Made by a program: the position numbers and the translations under genes. From NCBI RefSeq assembly GCF_009498275.1, contig NZ_CP045643.1, positions 3,968,001-4,032,000 on the forward strand: DNA of 64,000 nucleotides. The letters are read 5' to 3'. Under the pieces are notes generated by a model. It searched no databases. It saw only the letters and a list, made by a program, of their open reading frames with translations, and had not been told where the DNA came from. This DNA comes from Streptomyces fagopyri. GTDB taxonomy: Bacteria > Actinomycetota > Actinomycetes > Streptomycetales > Streptomycetaceae. This document shows positions 19,716 to 27,892 of the stretch, in pieces. How positions within the stretch are numbered: the first letter of the stretch is position 1; each line of letters opens with the position of its first letter.

Positions 19716-19979
19716 TCAGAGCCCGCCGACCGACTCGAACCGCCACCGGTGCACCGTCCGGGTCACCAACTCGCCGTCCGGTTCGGGCAGTTCCGGGAGC
19801 TCGGCGTCGTAGGCCGCGTTCCACCAGGTGATGACGAGGACCCGGTCCTGAGGTGCCCGCAGGATCTCGCCGCGCAGCGGCCGGTCCGGCAGCTCCCGTT
19901 CCCGCTCGCGCACCCAGGCGAGCAGCTCGTCGCCCCGCCCGTCGACCGCCCGCGCCTCCCACATCAGCGCGACGCTCAC
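19716..19979 (-). CDS. Conserved small protein coupled to tsaD
   Basis: This 87-residue soluble protein ([12 protein letters not shown] ... WRFESVGGL) is rich in Trp, Glu and Arg and has no membrane segment. Its GTG start overlaps the tsaD stop (GTGA), so the two are translationally coupled and the gene is the last of the tsaB-rimI-tsaD operon. The pattern [16 protein letters not shown] ... [20 protein letters not shown] resembles a small ferredoxin-like fold, but I do not recognise a named family. The position suggests a link to tRNA modification or cell-wall growth only by association. Confidence 0.75.
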   Translation of the reverse strand: MSVALMWEARAVDGRGDELLAWVRERERELPDRPLRGEILRAPQDRVLVITWWNAAYDAELPELPEPDGELVTRTVHRWRFESVGGL

Positions 19980-21073
19980 GAGTAGAGGTTCTCCTTGCTG
20001 ACCTCGTGCACGTGATCGTGCGTGTGCGAGCGGCCCGGCACGTGCGGGTCGGTCACCGGGAGGGACGAGTCCGCGGAGAGGTCCCAGTCGGAGGCCGCGC
20101 GCCCCCGCGCGACCATCTCCGCGCCCAGCGCCGCGACCATCGCCCCGTTGTCCGTGCACAGCTTCGGCCGGGGCACCCGCAGCCGGATCCCGGCGGCCTC
20201 GCAGCGCTCCTGGGCCAGGGCGCGCAGCCGGGAGTTCGCCGCCACACCGCCGCCGATCATCAGATGGTCGACGCCCTCGTCCTTGCAGGCCCGTACGGCC
20301 TTGCGGGTCAGGACGTCCACCACCGCCTCCTGGAAGGACGCGGACACGTCGCGCACGGGCACCTCCTCACCCGCCGCCCGCTTCGCCTCGATCCAGCGGG
20401 CCACGGCGGTCTTCAGGCCGGAGAACGAGAAGTCGTACGCCGGGTCGCGCGGCCCGGTGAGCCCGCGCGGGAAGGCGATGGCCCTCGGGTCGCCCTCCTT
20501 GGCGTACCGGTCGATGACCGGACCGCCGGGGAAGCCGAGGTTCAGCACACGTGCGATCTTGTCGAAGGCCTCGCCCGCCGCGTCGTCGATGGTCGCGCCC
20601 AGCGGACGGACGTCCGAGGTGATGTCGGTGGACAGGAGCAGTGACGAGTGGCCGCCCGAGACCAGCAGCGCCATCGTCGGCTCCGGCAGCGCGCCGTGCT
20701 CCAGCTGGTCCACGCAGATGTGCGAGGCGAGGTGGTTGACGCCGTACAGCGGCTTGCCCAGGGCGTAGGCGTACGCCTTCGCCGCCGAGACCCCGACGAG
20801 CAGCGCGCCGGCGAGTCCGGGGCCGGCGGTCACCGCGATCCCGTCGAGGTCACGGGCGCTCACCCCCGCGTCCTTCAGGGCGCGTTCGATGGTCGGCACC
20901 ATCGCCTCCAGGTGCGCGCGGGAGGCGACCTCCGGCACGACCCCGCCGAAGCGGGCGTGCTCGTCGACGCTGGAGGCGATGGCGTCCGCGAGCAGCGTGG
21001 TGCCGCGGACGATGCCGACGCCGGTCTCGTCGCAGGAGGTCTCGATGCCGAGGACGAGCGGTTCGTCAGCCAT
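19976..21073 (-). CDS. tsaD: tRNA N6-threonylcarbamoyladenosine transferase TsaD
   Basis: The 365-residue Kae1/Qri7-family enzyme transfers threonylcarbamoyl to A37 of ANN-decoding tRNAs, together with TsaB and TsaE, both encoded nearby. It has the ASKHA fold with the N-terminal IETSCDET block, metal-binding His114 and His118 in [16 protein letters not shown], and [11 protein letters not shown]. The C-terminus is extended by about 20 His-rich residues ([15 protein letters not shown]), beyond the usual family end. It overlaps rimI by 8 bases and the downstream small gene by 4, giving a tightly coupled operon. The ATG start is at MADEPLVLG. Confidence 0.97.
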   Translation of the reverse strand: MADEPLVLGIETSCDETGVGIVRGTTLLADAIASSVDEHARFGGVVPEVASRAHLEAMVPTIERALKDAGVSARDLDGIAVTAGPGLAGALLVGVSAAKAYAYALGKPLYGVNHLASHICVDQLEHGALPEPTMALLVSGGHSSLLLSTDITSDVRPLGATIDDAAGEAFDKIARVLNLGFPGGPVIDRYAKEGDPRAIAFPRGLTGPRDPAYDFSFSGLKTAVARWIEAKRAAGEEVPVRDVSASFQEAVVDVLTRKAVRACKDEGVDHLMIGGGVAANSRLRALAQERCEAAGIRLRVPRPKLCTDNGAMVAALGAEMVARGRAASDWDLSADSSLPVTDPHVPGRSHTHDHVHEVSKENLYS

Positions 21074-21569
21074 TGATCTCGGTTCCTTGTACGCCGTTTA
21101 CTGAGGTGGAAGGGTCGTTGAGGCGCATCACCAGGGCGTCGACGTTCCCCGGCTGGTAGTAGCCGCGCCGGAAGCCGATGGGTTCGAAGCCGAAGCGCTC
21201 GTACAGCTTCTGCGCCCGTACGTTGTCGACGCGGCACTCGAGCATCACCTCCGCGCACTCGAACGCGGTCGCCGCCCGCAACAGCTCGGCCAGCAGCCGC
21301 GCGCCGAGGCCGGTGCCCCACTGGTCACGGCGGACGGCGATCGTCTGCACGTCGCCGAGGTCACCGGCGGCGGCGAGCCCCGCGTACCCGACGAGCCGGT
21401 CGCCGTCGAGGGCGACCACGTACCGGCGCGTCGCCTCCGACCCGCGGGCGTGGGCCAGTTCGGACCAGAACATCCCCCGCGACCAGGCGTCCTCGGGGAA
21501 GAGGTCCTTCTCCAGCTCCAGGACGGGATCGATGTCCCACCAGCGCATCTCGCGCAGCACGGCGGTCAC
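21066..21569 (-). CDS. rimI: Ribosomal-protein-alanine N-acetyltransferase RimI-like
   Basis: The 167-residue GNAT protein has the acetyl-CoA loop ([18 protein letters not shown]), [20 protein letters not shown] and a typical start [20 protein letters not shown]. RimI acetylates the N-terminus of protein S18 in Escherichia coli, and actinobacterial homologues are more general N-alpha-acetyltransferases. It stands between tsaB and tsaD with overlaps of 4 and 8 bases, an arrangement common to actinobacteria. The substrate is inferred from the family and context. Confidence 0.93.
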   Translation of the reverse strand: MTAVLREMRWWDIDPVLELEKDLFPEDAWSRGMFWSELAHARGSEATRRYVVALDGDRLVGYAGLAAAGDLGDVQTIAVRRDQWGTGLGARLLAELLRAATAFECAEVMLECRVDNVRAQKLYERFGFEPIGFRRGYYQPGNVDALVMRLNDPSTSVNGVQGTEING

Positions 21570-22213
21570 TTGGGGGTGACCACCTTGTAGTTCTTGGGCA
21601 CCTGGGCGTCCGGGCGGCGCAGATACAGCGGCCGGGCCGGCTCCAGTTCCTCACCCGCGGCCAGCCGTTCGGCCGCCAGGGACGCGAGGGCGGCCGCCGA
21701 CACGTGCTCGGGCGCGCGGGCGTCCGGGAAGGTGTCCGGATAGAGCAGGGCGCCCGCGCCGACGGCGGGCAGGCCGTCCAGCGCGAGGTCGCCGGGCCGG
21801 TCGACGGCGGGCTCGGAGACGCGGGTGCGCGAGTCGGTGTACCGGGCCCAGTACACCTCCTTGCGCCGCGCGTCCGTCGCGACGACGAAGGGGCCGTCGA
21901 TGTCGGCGGCGTAGGCGAGCCCGTCGAGGGTGCACAGGCCGTGCACCGGGACGCCGAGCGCGAGACCGAAGGTGTCGGCGGTCATGAGGCCGACGCGCAG
22001 CCCCGTGTACGGGCCGGGGCCGACGCCGACGACGATGCCGGTGACGGCGTCGAGCCGCAGGCCGGCCTCGGTGAGCACACGGTCGACAGCCGGCAGCAGC
22101 AGCTCTCCGTGCCGGCGCGCGTCCACCTGGCTCGACGAGGCGATGACGGACGTGCCGTCGTGCAGGGCGACGGTCACGGCGGGGGTGGCGGTATCCAGAG
22201 CGAGCAAGAGCAC
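21566..22213 (-). CDS. tsaB: TsaB, scaffold subunit of the t6A synthase
   Basis: This 215-residue inactive ASKHA-family paralogue of TsaD starts with LLLALDTATPAVTVALHDG and has the conserved VGVGPGPYTGLRVGL block. TsaB lacks the metal-binding histidines and holds TsaD and TsaE in the t6A-forming complex. It is the first gene of the tsaB-rimI-tsaD operon and overlaps rimI by 4 bases. The promoter should lie in the 130-base gap shared with the divergent membrane-protein gene. Confidence 0.95.
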   Translation of the reverse strand: MLLLALDTATPAVTVALHDGTSVIASSSQVDARRHGELLLPAVDRVLTEAGLRLDAVTGIVVGVGPGPYTGLRVGLMTADTFGLALGVPVHGLCTLDGLAYAADIDGPFVVATDARRKEVYWARYTDSRTRVSEPAVDRPGDLALDGLPAVGAGALLYPDTFPDARAPEHVSAAALASLAAERLAAGEELEPARPLYLRRPDAQVPKNYKVVTPK

Positions 22214-22345
22214 GCAAACAGCGTACGGCGCCCGGGGGGTGTCCGGCGGCCCGGAGCACGGCCGCCATGGTCCGCCGGACCCGTGCTGCTACCGTCACCA
22301 CACAGGACATACAGGACGCGATCAAGGTACGAGAGGCGGCACAGG

Positions 22346-22900
22346 GTGGCCAGCAGCAGCTCGGGATTCGTGGCCGGGCTGACCGCCGCGGCCGTCGCCG
22401 TGGTCGGCTTCCTCGCCTACCAGGCGTCGGCGAACGCGCCGGACCAGCTGGCCGGGCCCCGCGTGGGCGCGTCCACCGACCTCTCCACCACGAAGGCGCC
22501 CCGGGACCGGAAGAACCCGGCGGCGCTGCCCGGCGACTCGGGCGACGGCGAGCGGGTCGTCTACTCGATCGACGACGACCGCGTGTGGCTGGTCGGGGAC
22601 GACGACAGGACCCAGCGCACCTTCGCGGTCACGCCCGGCACGGTGGACCCGGTCGTGGGTACGTACGACGTCACCTCACGCGGCCGGATCGTCACCGGAT
22701 CGGACGGCGCGCAGATCGAGCACGTCGTGCGGTTCACCGTGGTCGACGGCATCGTGATCGGCTTCAGCGCGGCGCGGGACGGCTCCACGTCCGCCCCCGA
22801 CCCCGGGAAGAAACTCGGCGGCATCCGGGAGTCACGCGCCGACGGCGACGCCATGTGGACCTTCGCGACCGTCGGCGTCAAGGTCGTCGTCATCCAGTGA
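22346..22900 (+). CDS. Single-pass exported protein of unknown function
   Basis: The predicted 184-residue protein begins at a GTG preceded by GAGAGG. Residues 7-28 (GFVAGLTAAAVAVVGFLAYQ) form a membrane anchor or uncleaved signal, and the rest should lie outside. The domain after residue 65 (RVVYSIDDDRVWLVGDDDRT, TFAVTPGTVDPVVGTYDVTS) is beta-rich, with no catalytic motif that I recognise. It is divergent from tsaB. It looks like a conserved Streptomyces secreted protein; function unknown. Confidence 0.8.
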   Translation: MASSSSGFVAGLTAAAVAVVGFLAYQASANAPDQLAGPRVGASTDLSTTKAPRDRKNPAALPGDSGDGERVVYSIDDDRVWLVGDDDRTQRTFAVTPGTVDPVVGTYDVTSRGRIVTGSDGAQIEHVVRFTVVDGIVIGFSAARDGSTSAPDPGKKLGGIRESRADGDAMWTFATVGVKVVVIQ

Positions 22901-23243
22901 CCACCCCGCCCGACGCCCGACGACCACTCGGGCCGACTCCCTCACACGGGCCGGCCGACACCTGACGCGGTCCGGCCGACACCGAGCGATCCCCCGCGCG
23001 ACGGCAACGCCCGCGCACGAGGCCCGACTCGCCGCACCTGCCCCGCCGCCCCGGCAGGAGCGCCCCTCAGGGACGCGGGGAACTGCGCGCCCGGCCACAC
23101 CCCACCCGCACCGGAAGAACCCACGGAACCCACCCGGGCCTCACGGAACCAAGGGATTCAACGGACCCGAGGGAATCAAGAAGACCTACGGAACCGAGGA
23201 AACCCACCCCGGGACCGACTCCCACCGCCGCCCCGGCGAAGCC
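22901..23243. other. Gene-free stretch with degenerate repeats
   Basis: No credible gene is present. The right part (23110-23215) is built of loosely repeated GGAACC/CCCACGG-like units. The middle holds a copy of a common Streptomyces interspersed motif, listed separately. The open frames here have no ribosome-binding site and poor codon periodicity. Confidence 0.6.
23058..23112 (+). repeat. Copy of a Streptomyces interspersed intergenic motif
   Basis: The segment contains GCGCCCCTCAGGGACGCGGG followed by GAACTGCGCGCCCGGCCACA. From memory, a very similar motif (gcgccccttaggggcgcggg-gaactgcgcgaccagccac) recurs in intergenic DNA across many Streptomyces genomes. The recall is unverified. The role is unknown; the first part can form a hairpin. 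Confidence 0.55.
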
Positions 23244-23432
23244 CTACGCCGCGTCGCGGGACCGCTCGTCCCCCCGACCGGCCTCCGACAACGGCGCCCG
23301 AGGCGCCCGCGGCGGCCTCGACACGGCCTCGGCCGCGGCGCACGACGCCAGCAGATCCCGCATCGACACCCCGGCCACCGCTCGCGGCTGCTGCGTCGGC
23401 AGGTCGCGCACGTCACGTTCTGATGCCGACAT
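23244..23432 (-). CDS. Small Ala/Arg-rich protein behind an iron-box-like palindrome
   Basis: The 62-residue product (MSASERDVRDLPTQQPRA ... RSRDAA) has a possible helix around VSMRDLLASCAAAEAVS with a single Cys, and a Pro/Arg-rich tail. The ATG is backed by a near-perfect AGGAGG ribosome-binding site six bases upstream, stronger than that of most genes in this window. A symmetric TTAGGT/ACCTAA element sits 33 bases before the start. The family is not recognised. The strong start signal makes translation likely, and the length suggests a regulator, a peptide precursor or a small partner protein. Confidence 0.6.
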   Translation of the reverse strand: MSASERDVRDLPTQQPRAVAGVSMRDLLASCAAAEAVSRPPRAPRAPLSEAGRGDERSRDAA

Positions 23433-23464
23433 GGACGCCTCCTGGGCCTCGGGGGGCTAGCGTG

Positions 23465-23480
23465 GTTAGGTACACCTAAC
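23465..23480. promoter_or_regulatory. Iron-box-like palindromic operator
   Basis: GTTAGGT-AC-ACCTAAC has 7-base perfect arms. The half-site TTAGGT resembles the DmdR/IdeR iron box (TTAGGTTAGGCTAACCTAA), but the spacing between outer half-sites is shorter (14 rather than 19 bases). It overlaps the expected core promoter of the downstream 62-residue gene, so a repressor of the DtxR type or another symmetric regulator could sit there. Confidence 0.6.
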
Positions 23481-23620
23481 TACGGCCTGATCTCCATGTG
23501 ACCACGGCCGGGACGCCGAACGCAACATCTTGCCGACGACTTGTCGGAACCCGGACGGAGAACGCGCGGCGCCGTGGCGGAGCCCGGGGCCCCGGGGCTA
23601 CGCCGTGAGGAGATCCGGGG

Positions 23621-24166
23621 CTACGCCGTGAGGAGGTTCAGGTCGGCACTCGCCCAGCGCGCGCCCAGTCCGGTCAGCGTGACGTGCCGTACCTCGTCCG
23701 TGGTGTCGCCCACCGCCCGGTGGATGACGACGTGCAGGCGGTCGTCGGTCAGCTCCTCGACCTTGCCCTCGCCCCACTCCACGACGATGACCGAGTCGGA
23801 GAGCGACACGTCGAGGTCGAGGTCCTCCATCTCGTCGAGCCCGCCGCCCAGCCGGTACGCGTCCACGTGCACGAGCGGCGGACCGTCGGCGAGGGAGGGG
23901 TGCACACGGGCGATGACGAACGTCGGCGACGTGACGGCGCCCCGTACGCCCAGCCCCTCGCCGAGTCCGCGGGTCAGGGTCGTCTTGCCCGCGCCGAGTT
24001 CACCGTTGAGCATCACCAGATCACCCGCGCGCAGCAGCTCGGCGAGCCGAAGGCCCAGCTCCCGCATCTGGTCGGGCGAGTTGACGGTGATGTTCACGCC
24101 GGCGTCGGTGCCGGCCCGCGCGGCGGCGGGCTCAGCCGGGTTGTGCGGTGCTGCTGGTGCTTCCAT
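23621..24166 (-). CDS. tsaE: TsaE, ATPase of the t6A synthase
   Basis: The 181-residue P-loop protein carries a Walker A motif GELGAGKTT at about residues 55-63, preceded by an unusual 25-residue Ala/Pro-rich N-terminus. Further conserved blocks are TSPTFVIARVH, VHVDAYRLGGGLDEMEDLDL and VIVVEWGEGKVEEL. With TsaB and TsaD it makes t6A37 in tRNA; the ATPase resets the complex. The ATG (MEAPAAP) lies inside the 3' end of the alpha/beta hydrolase gene, overlapping it by 35 bases; a GTG two codons earlier is possible. Co-expression with the hydrolase and alr is implied. Confidence 0.95.
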   Translation of the reverse strand: MEAPAAPHNPAEPAAARAGTDAGVNITVNSPDQMRELGLRLAELLRAGDLVMLNGELGAGKTTLTRGLGEGLGVRGAVTSPTFVIARVHPSLADGPPLVHVDAYRLGGGLDEMEDLDLDVSLSDSVIVVEWGEGKVEELTDDRLHVVIHRAVGDTTDEVRHVTLTGLGARWASADLNLLTA

Positions 24167-25370
24167 AGCCACCCACGGTAGCCCCTGCGGGAACGGCGCC
24201 CGCGCGCATCAGAAGGTCGGCGAGGCGGTCCATGACCACCTCGGGGCGCTCCAGCATGACCAGGTGTCCGGCGTCCGGTACGAGCACCAGTTCGGCGTCG
24301 GGCAGCAGGTCGGCGATCGCCTCGCTGTGCTCGCTGGGCGTCACCATGTCGCCGACCCCGGCCAGCACCAGCACCGGCAGGTCGGCGAAGCGCGCCAGCG
24401 CCTCCGTCTTGTCGTGGTCCGTGAAGGCCGGGTAGAACTCCGCGACCACGTCGATAGGTGTGCCCTCGATCATCCGCTCGGCGAACCGCGCGATGGCCGG
24501 GTCGACGTCCCGGGAGGCGAACGAGTACCGCTTGATGATCCCCGCGAACAGGTCGGCCGTGGCACGCCGCCCGCGCTCCACGAGGGCGGCCTGCTGACCG
24601 AGCGCCTTCAGCACCCCGGGCAGCACCCGCCGTACCGCGTTGACGCCCGCGACGGGCAGCCCGAAGTTGACCTCGCCGAGCCGTCCCGACGAGGTGCCGA
24701 CGAGGGCGACGGCGACGACCCGGTCCCTGATCAGCTCGGGGTACTGGTCAGCGAGGGCCATGACGGTCATGCCGCCCATGGAGTGCCCGACCAGCACGAC
24801 CGACCCCTCGGGCGCGGCGGCGTCGATGACGGCCTTCAGGTCGCGGCCGAGCTGGTCGATGGTGACCGGCGTGCCGTCCTTCGACTGGTCGACCCCGCGC
24901 CCGGAGCGGCCGTGACTGCGCTGGTCCCAGTGCACCGTGCGCACCACGCCGCGCAGCGCGGCCCGCTGGAAGTGCCAGGAGTCCTGGTTGAGGCAGTAGC
25001 CGTGGCTGAAGACGACGGTGACGGGTGCCGGGGCCTTGCGGCCGAAGAGCCTGCGGCGGCGCGGGGTGAACGTGACGTCCTGCTCGATGTCGTCCACCTC
25101 GTAGTACAGCTCGGTGCCGTCGTCCGCGTACGCCTTGCCCGGGGTGCCGCGCAGTGAGCCGTACGGGCCGGTCGAGTCGAGCGCGAGGCGCGCCTTGCTC
25201 CGCATGCCGCGGCCGACCGTGAGCCTCTCTATGGCGACTCCGGCCGCCGCGCCGGCGGCGACCACGCCTATGGCGACACCGGCGATACCGGCCTTGCGCC
25301 AGTTCCCGGCGGCGGAGGCGACGGCCGCCGCGGCGACATCCGTCACGGCCTCCGCGCTGCTCTCGCTCAC
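24132..25370 (-). CDS. Alpha/beta hydrolase with N-terminal membrane segment
   Basis: The 412-residue protein has a hydrophobic segment at residues 27-48 (AGIAGVAIGVVAAGAAAGVA) and an alpha/beta hydrolase domain: oxyanion loop FSHGYCLN, nucleophile Ser197 in GHSMGG, acid in GVGDMVTP and His in DAGHLVMLE. It may be an esterase or lipase-like enzyme, and the substrate is unknown. It lies between alr and tsaE in the order seen in related actinobacteria. The last 20 residues are Gly/Ser/Thr-rich and overlap tsaE. The ATG at MSESSAEA is the first in frame. Confidence 0.88.
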   Translation of the reverse strand: MSESSAEAVTDVAAAAVASAAGNWRKAGIAGVAIGVVAAGAAAGVAIERLTVGRGMRSKARLALDSTGPYGSLRGTPGKAYADDGTELYYEVDDIEQDVTFTPRRRRLFGRKAPAPVTVVFSHGYCLNQDSWHFQRAALRGVVRTVHWDQRSHGRSGRGVDQSKDGTPVTIDQLGRDLKAVIDAAAPEGSVVLVGHSMGGMTVMALADQYPELIRDRVVAVALVGTSSGRLGEVNFGLPVAGVNAVRRVLPGVLKALGQQAALVERGRRATADLFAGIIKRYSFASRDVDPAIARFAERMIEGTPIDVVAEFYPAFTDHDKTEALARFADLPVLVLAGVGDMVTPSEHSEAIADLLPDAELVLVPDAGHLVMLERPEVVMDRLADLLMRAGAVPAGATVGGYGSTSSTAQPG

Positions 25371-25546
25371 GTACCGCTCCTCTTCGCCGGGATCTCGTCC
25401 ACTGATGTGTCCGTTGGTATCGGTGGTGCTGTCATGGCCAGTGTCGCTGGTGGTACTGGTGGTACTGATGATGGTGCTGGTGCGGCTGAAGCCGCCGCCG
25501 CTCGTGTCGGCATGTCCTGTTGTCCTGCCCGGGACACCCTGTGCGG

Positions 25547-26698
25547 TTACCCGTCCTGTTCCCTGTTCACGTGTACGCGCGGCACCCGGGTTCCGATCCG
25601 GGTGACGATTTCGTACGCGATCGTGCCCGCCGCCCGCGCCCAGTCCTCGGCGGTCGGCTCACCGCGATCGCCCGGACCGAAGAGGACCGCCTCCGAGCCG
25701 GGCGCCGGCTCGTCCCCGCCGAGGTCGACGACGAACTGGTCCATCGCGACCCGGCCCGCGACCGTCCGCCATTTGCCGCCGACCAGCACCGGGCCGGTCC
25801 CGGAGGCGTGCCGGGGGATGCCGTCCGCGTAGCCGACGGGGATCAGGCCGAGGGTGGTGGGGCCCGGAGTGACGTAGTGGTGCCCGTAACTGACGCCGTG
25901 ACCGCCCGGTACGTGCTTGACCAGCGCCAGCGACGCGCTCAGCGTCATCACCGGACGCAGTCCGAAGTCGGCCGGGGTGCCGATCTCGGGGCTGGGCGAG
26001 ATGCCGTAGACGGCGATCCCCGTACGGACGAGGTCGAAGTGGCTCTCGGGCAGGGTCAGCGTGGCCGGCGAGTTGGCGATGTGCCGCACCTCGGGACGCA
26101 CGCCCTGCTCCTCGGCGTACGCCACCATCTCGCGGAACAGTGTCAGTTGGGCCCGCACGGAAGGGTGGCCGGGCTCGTCGGCGCAGGCGAAGTGCGACCA
26201 GAGGCCGGTGATCCGGATCCGGCCCCCGGCCTCGGCGCGCAGGGCCTCCGCGACCAGCTCGGGCCAGTCGGCGGGCTGGCAGCCGCTGCGTCCGAGTCCG
26301 GTGTCGGCCTTGAGCTGGACGCGGGCCGGGACACCGGCGGCCGCGGCCGCCGCGACGACCTCCCGCAGTGCCCACATCCCGCTGACCGACACGTCGAGGT
26401 CGGCCTCCACGGCCTCACGCCAGGGACCGCCCGGGGTCCACAGCCAGCACATGACGCGCCCCGGGATGCCCGCCGCCCGCAGGGCGAGGGCTTCCTCGGG
26501 GGTCGCGGTGCCGAGCCAGGTGGCGCCGGCCTCCAGCGCCGCGCGGGCGCACGGGACGGCTCCGTGGCCGTACGCGTCGGACTTGACCACGGCCATCAGG
26601 GCCGCGGACGGCGCGTGGGCGCGCAGGGTCCGCACGTTGGCCCGCAGGGCGGCCAGGTCGATCTCTGCGCGGGCGCGCAGCGGTGCTGTCTCGTTCAT
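25547..26698 (-). CDS. alr: Alanine racemase
   Basis: The 383-residue PLP enzyme interconverts L- and D-alanine for peptidoglycan. Lys39 in VVKSDAYGHG binds PLP, and the second catalytic residue is the Tyr of GVSYGHHY in the C-terminal beta domain. AVYGISPSPEIG and VGYADGIPRH are further family marks. Length is normal. The ATG is at MNETAPLRAR. It is probably first in the alr-hydrolase-tsaE run, with 176 bases before the hydrolase. Confidence 0.97.
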   Translation of the reverse strand: MNETAPLRARAEIDLAALRANVRTLRAHAPSAALMAVVKSDAYGHGAVPCARAALEAGATWLGTATPEEALALRAAGIPGRVMCWLWTPGGPWREAVEADLDVSVSGMWALREVVAAAAAAGVPARVQLKADTGLGRSGCQPADWPELVAEALRAEAGGRIRITGLWSHFACADEPGHPSVRAQLTLFREMVAYAEEQGVRPEVRHIANSPATLTLPESHFDLVRTGIAVYGISPSPEIGTPADFGLRPVMTLSASLALVKHVPGGHGVSYGHHYVTPGPTTLGLIPVGYADGIPRHASGTGPVLVGGKWRTVAGRVAMDQFVVDLGGDEPAPGSEAVLFGPGDRGEPTAEDWARAAGTIAYEIVTRIGTRVPRVHVNREQDG

Positions 26699-26813
26699 CG
26701 CGCCCCCAGTGTCTCAGAGGGGTCCGACCGCCCCCCTGTGCCGGTGCCCTTCGGGCGGCCCGGACGGTCTCGGACGATCTCCGGCTCCGGCGGCCCCGGA
26801 CGACGCCGGACGG

Positions 26814-27758
26814 TCAGGTACCGGCCCTGCGCCCCCACACGGACACCCGGTCGCCCGTCCTGAGCACGTTCCAGAGCGTACGGGCGTCGGCGAGGCGCAG
26901 ATTGACGCAGCCCCACGAGCCGTGCGGGTCGTAGACGCTGCCGTAGACGGCGTGGAAGGCCTGGCCGCCGCTGAAGAACTGGCTGTACGGCATGGGGCTG
27001 TTGTACAGCGTCGACCAGTGGTTCTTGTGCTTCCAGTAGATCTTGAACTGGCCGGTCCTGGTCCGGTACCCGGCCCGTCCGCTGCGCATCGGCACCGGTC
27101 CCCACAGCACCTTCTTCCCCTTCTGCACCCAGGTGAGCTGGCGGGCCAGGTCCACGCAGGCCACCCGGGAGGCCCGGACGGGGCACTTCCCGGCCGCGTT
27201 CGGGTTCTTGCGCGCGGAGAGCAACCGCATGTGGGCCCAGGTCACGGGTCCCGCGAATCCGGTGGCCGGCCTGATCGCGTGCCGGGTCTGGAACGCCCGG
27301 ATCGCGCGGCAGTCGCCGCCGGACTGCTTCCCGTCCACCCTCAGCTTCAGCCAGCGCTCGACCTGGCGCTGATAGGGGCCGGTACGCCTGCTGCACGACA
27401 GGGTCTTGTCGGCGGCGTCGCCCGGCGGAACGTACTCGATCAGGGCGTCCTCCCCGGCGGTGGCGTCCCGCGGCTCGACGGCGTCCTCGCGGGCGCTCGG
27501 GGTGTACACCACCGGCGGGAGCATCAGGTCCGGCATGTCGGCCGGGACCTGCCACGACTGGCGCGGGCCGGGCGCCACACCGGGCACCAGGCCGCCCACC
27601 GCGGGCACCAACCGGGGCGCCGAGGCGGGCAGCGGGCTTTCCGGGCCGGGGGTCAAGGGGCCGTGCGTGTCGGCCAGGGCTGTCTGCGCGGGCAGTACGG
27701 TCAGCAGCGCCAGCATCACCGCCGCGCTTCGGCAGGTCGTTCGTCTGCTCATCATCAT
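26814..27758 (-). CDS. Secreted L,D-transpeptidase (YkuD domain)
   Basis: This protein of about 314 residues has a Sec signal peptide (RRTTCRSAAVMLALLTVLPA, cut near ALADTH), a linker, a peptidoglycan-binding-like domain (CRAIRAFQTRHAIRPATGFA) and a C-terminal YkuD domain. The catalytic block reads HAVYGSVYDPHGSWGCVNLR: the Cys and the upstream His are present, while the common SHGC is SWGC here. Such enzymes make 3-3 crosslinks or attach proteins to peptidoglycan. The start is one of three consecutive ATG codons; I chose the first, and the in-frame TTG six codons earlier seems unlikely. Confidence 0.9.
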   Translation of the reverse strand: MMMSRRTTCRSAAVMLALLTVLPAQTALADTHGPLTPGPESPLPASAPRLVPAVGGLVPGVAPGPRQSWQVPADMPDLMLPPVVYTPSAREDAVEPRDATAGEDALIEYVPPGDAADKTLSCSRRTGPYQRQVERWLKLRVDGKQSGGDCRAIRAFQTRHAIRPATGFAGPVTWAHMRLLSARKNPNAAGKCPVRASRVACVDLARQLTWVQKGKKVLWGPVPMRSGRAGYRTRTGQFKIYWKHKNHWSTLYNSPMPYSQFFSGGQAFHAVYGSVYDPHGSWGCVNLRLADARTLWNVLRTGDRVSVWGRRAGT

Positions 27759-27862
27759 GCGCTCAGCGATACGCAACGTGGGGGCGGGAGGGGGTGAGCC
27801 GCGCGGAAGGTGTCCCCCGTAATGGGCAACGCCCCCGGGGATTTCACCCCCGGCGTCAACAC

Positions 27863-27892
27863 GTCACCGGGTCACCGGGTCACCGGGTCACC
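27863..27892 (+). repeat. Tandem 8-base repeat (GTCACCGG)x4 at the nnr stop
   Basis: Four units, the last incomplete, overlap the stop codon of nnr. Because the unit contains TGA on the minus strand and eight is not a multiple of three, the repeat places stop codons in all three frames within about 25 bases. Confidence 0.85.
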
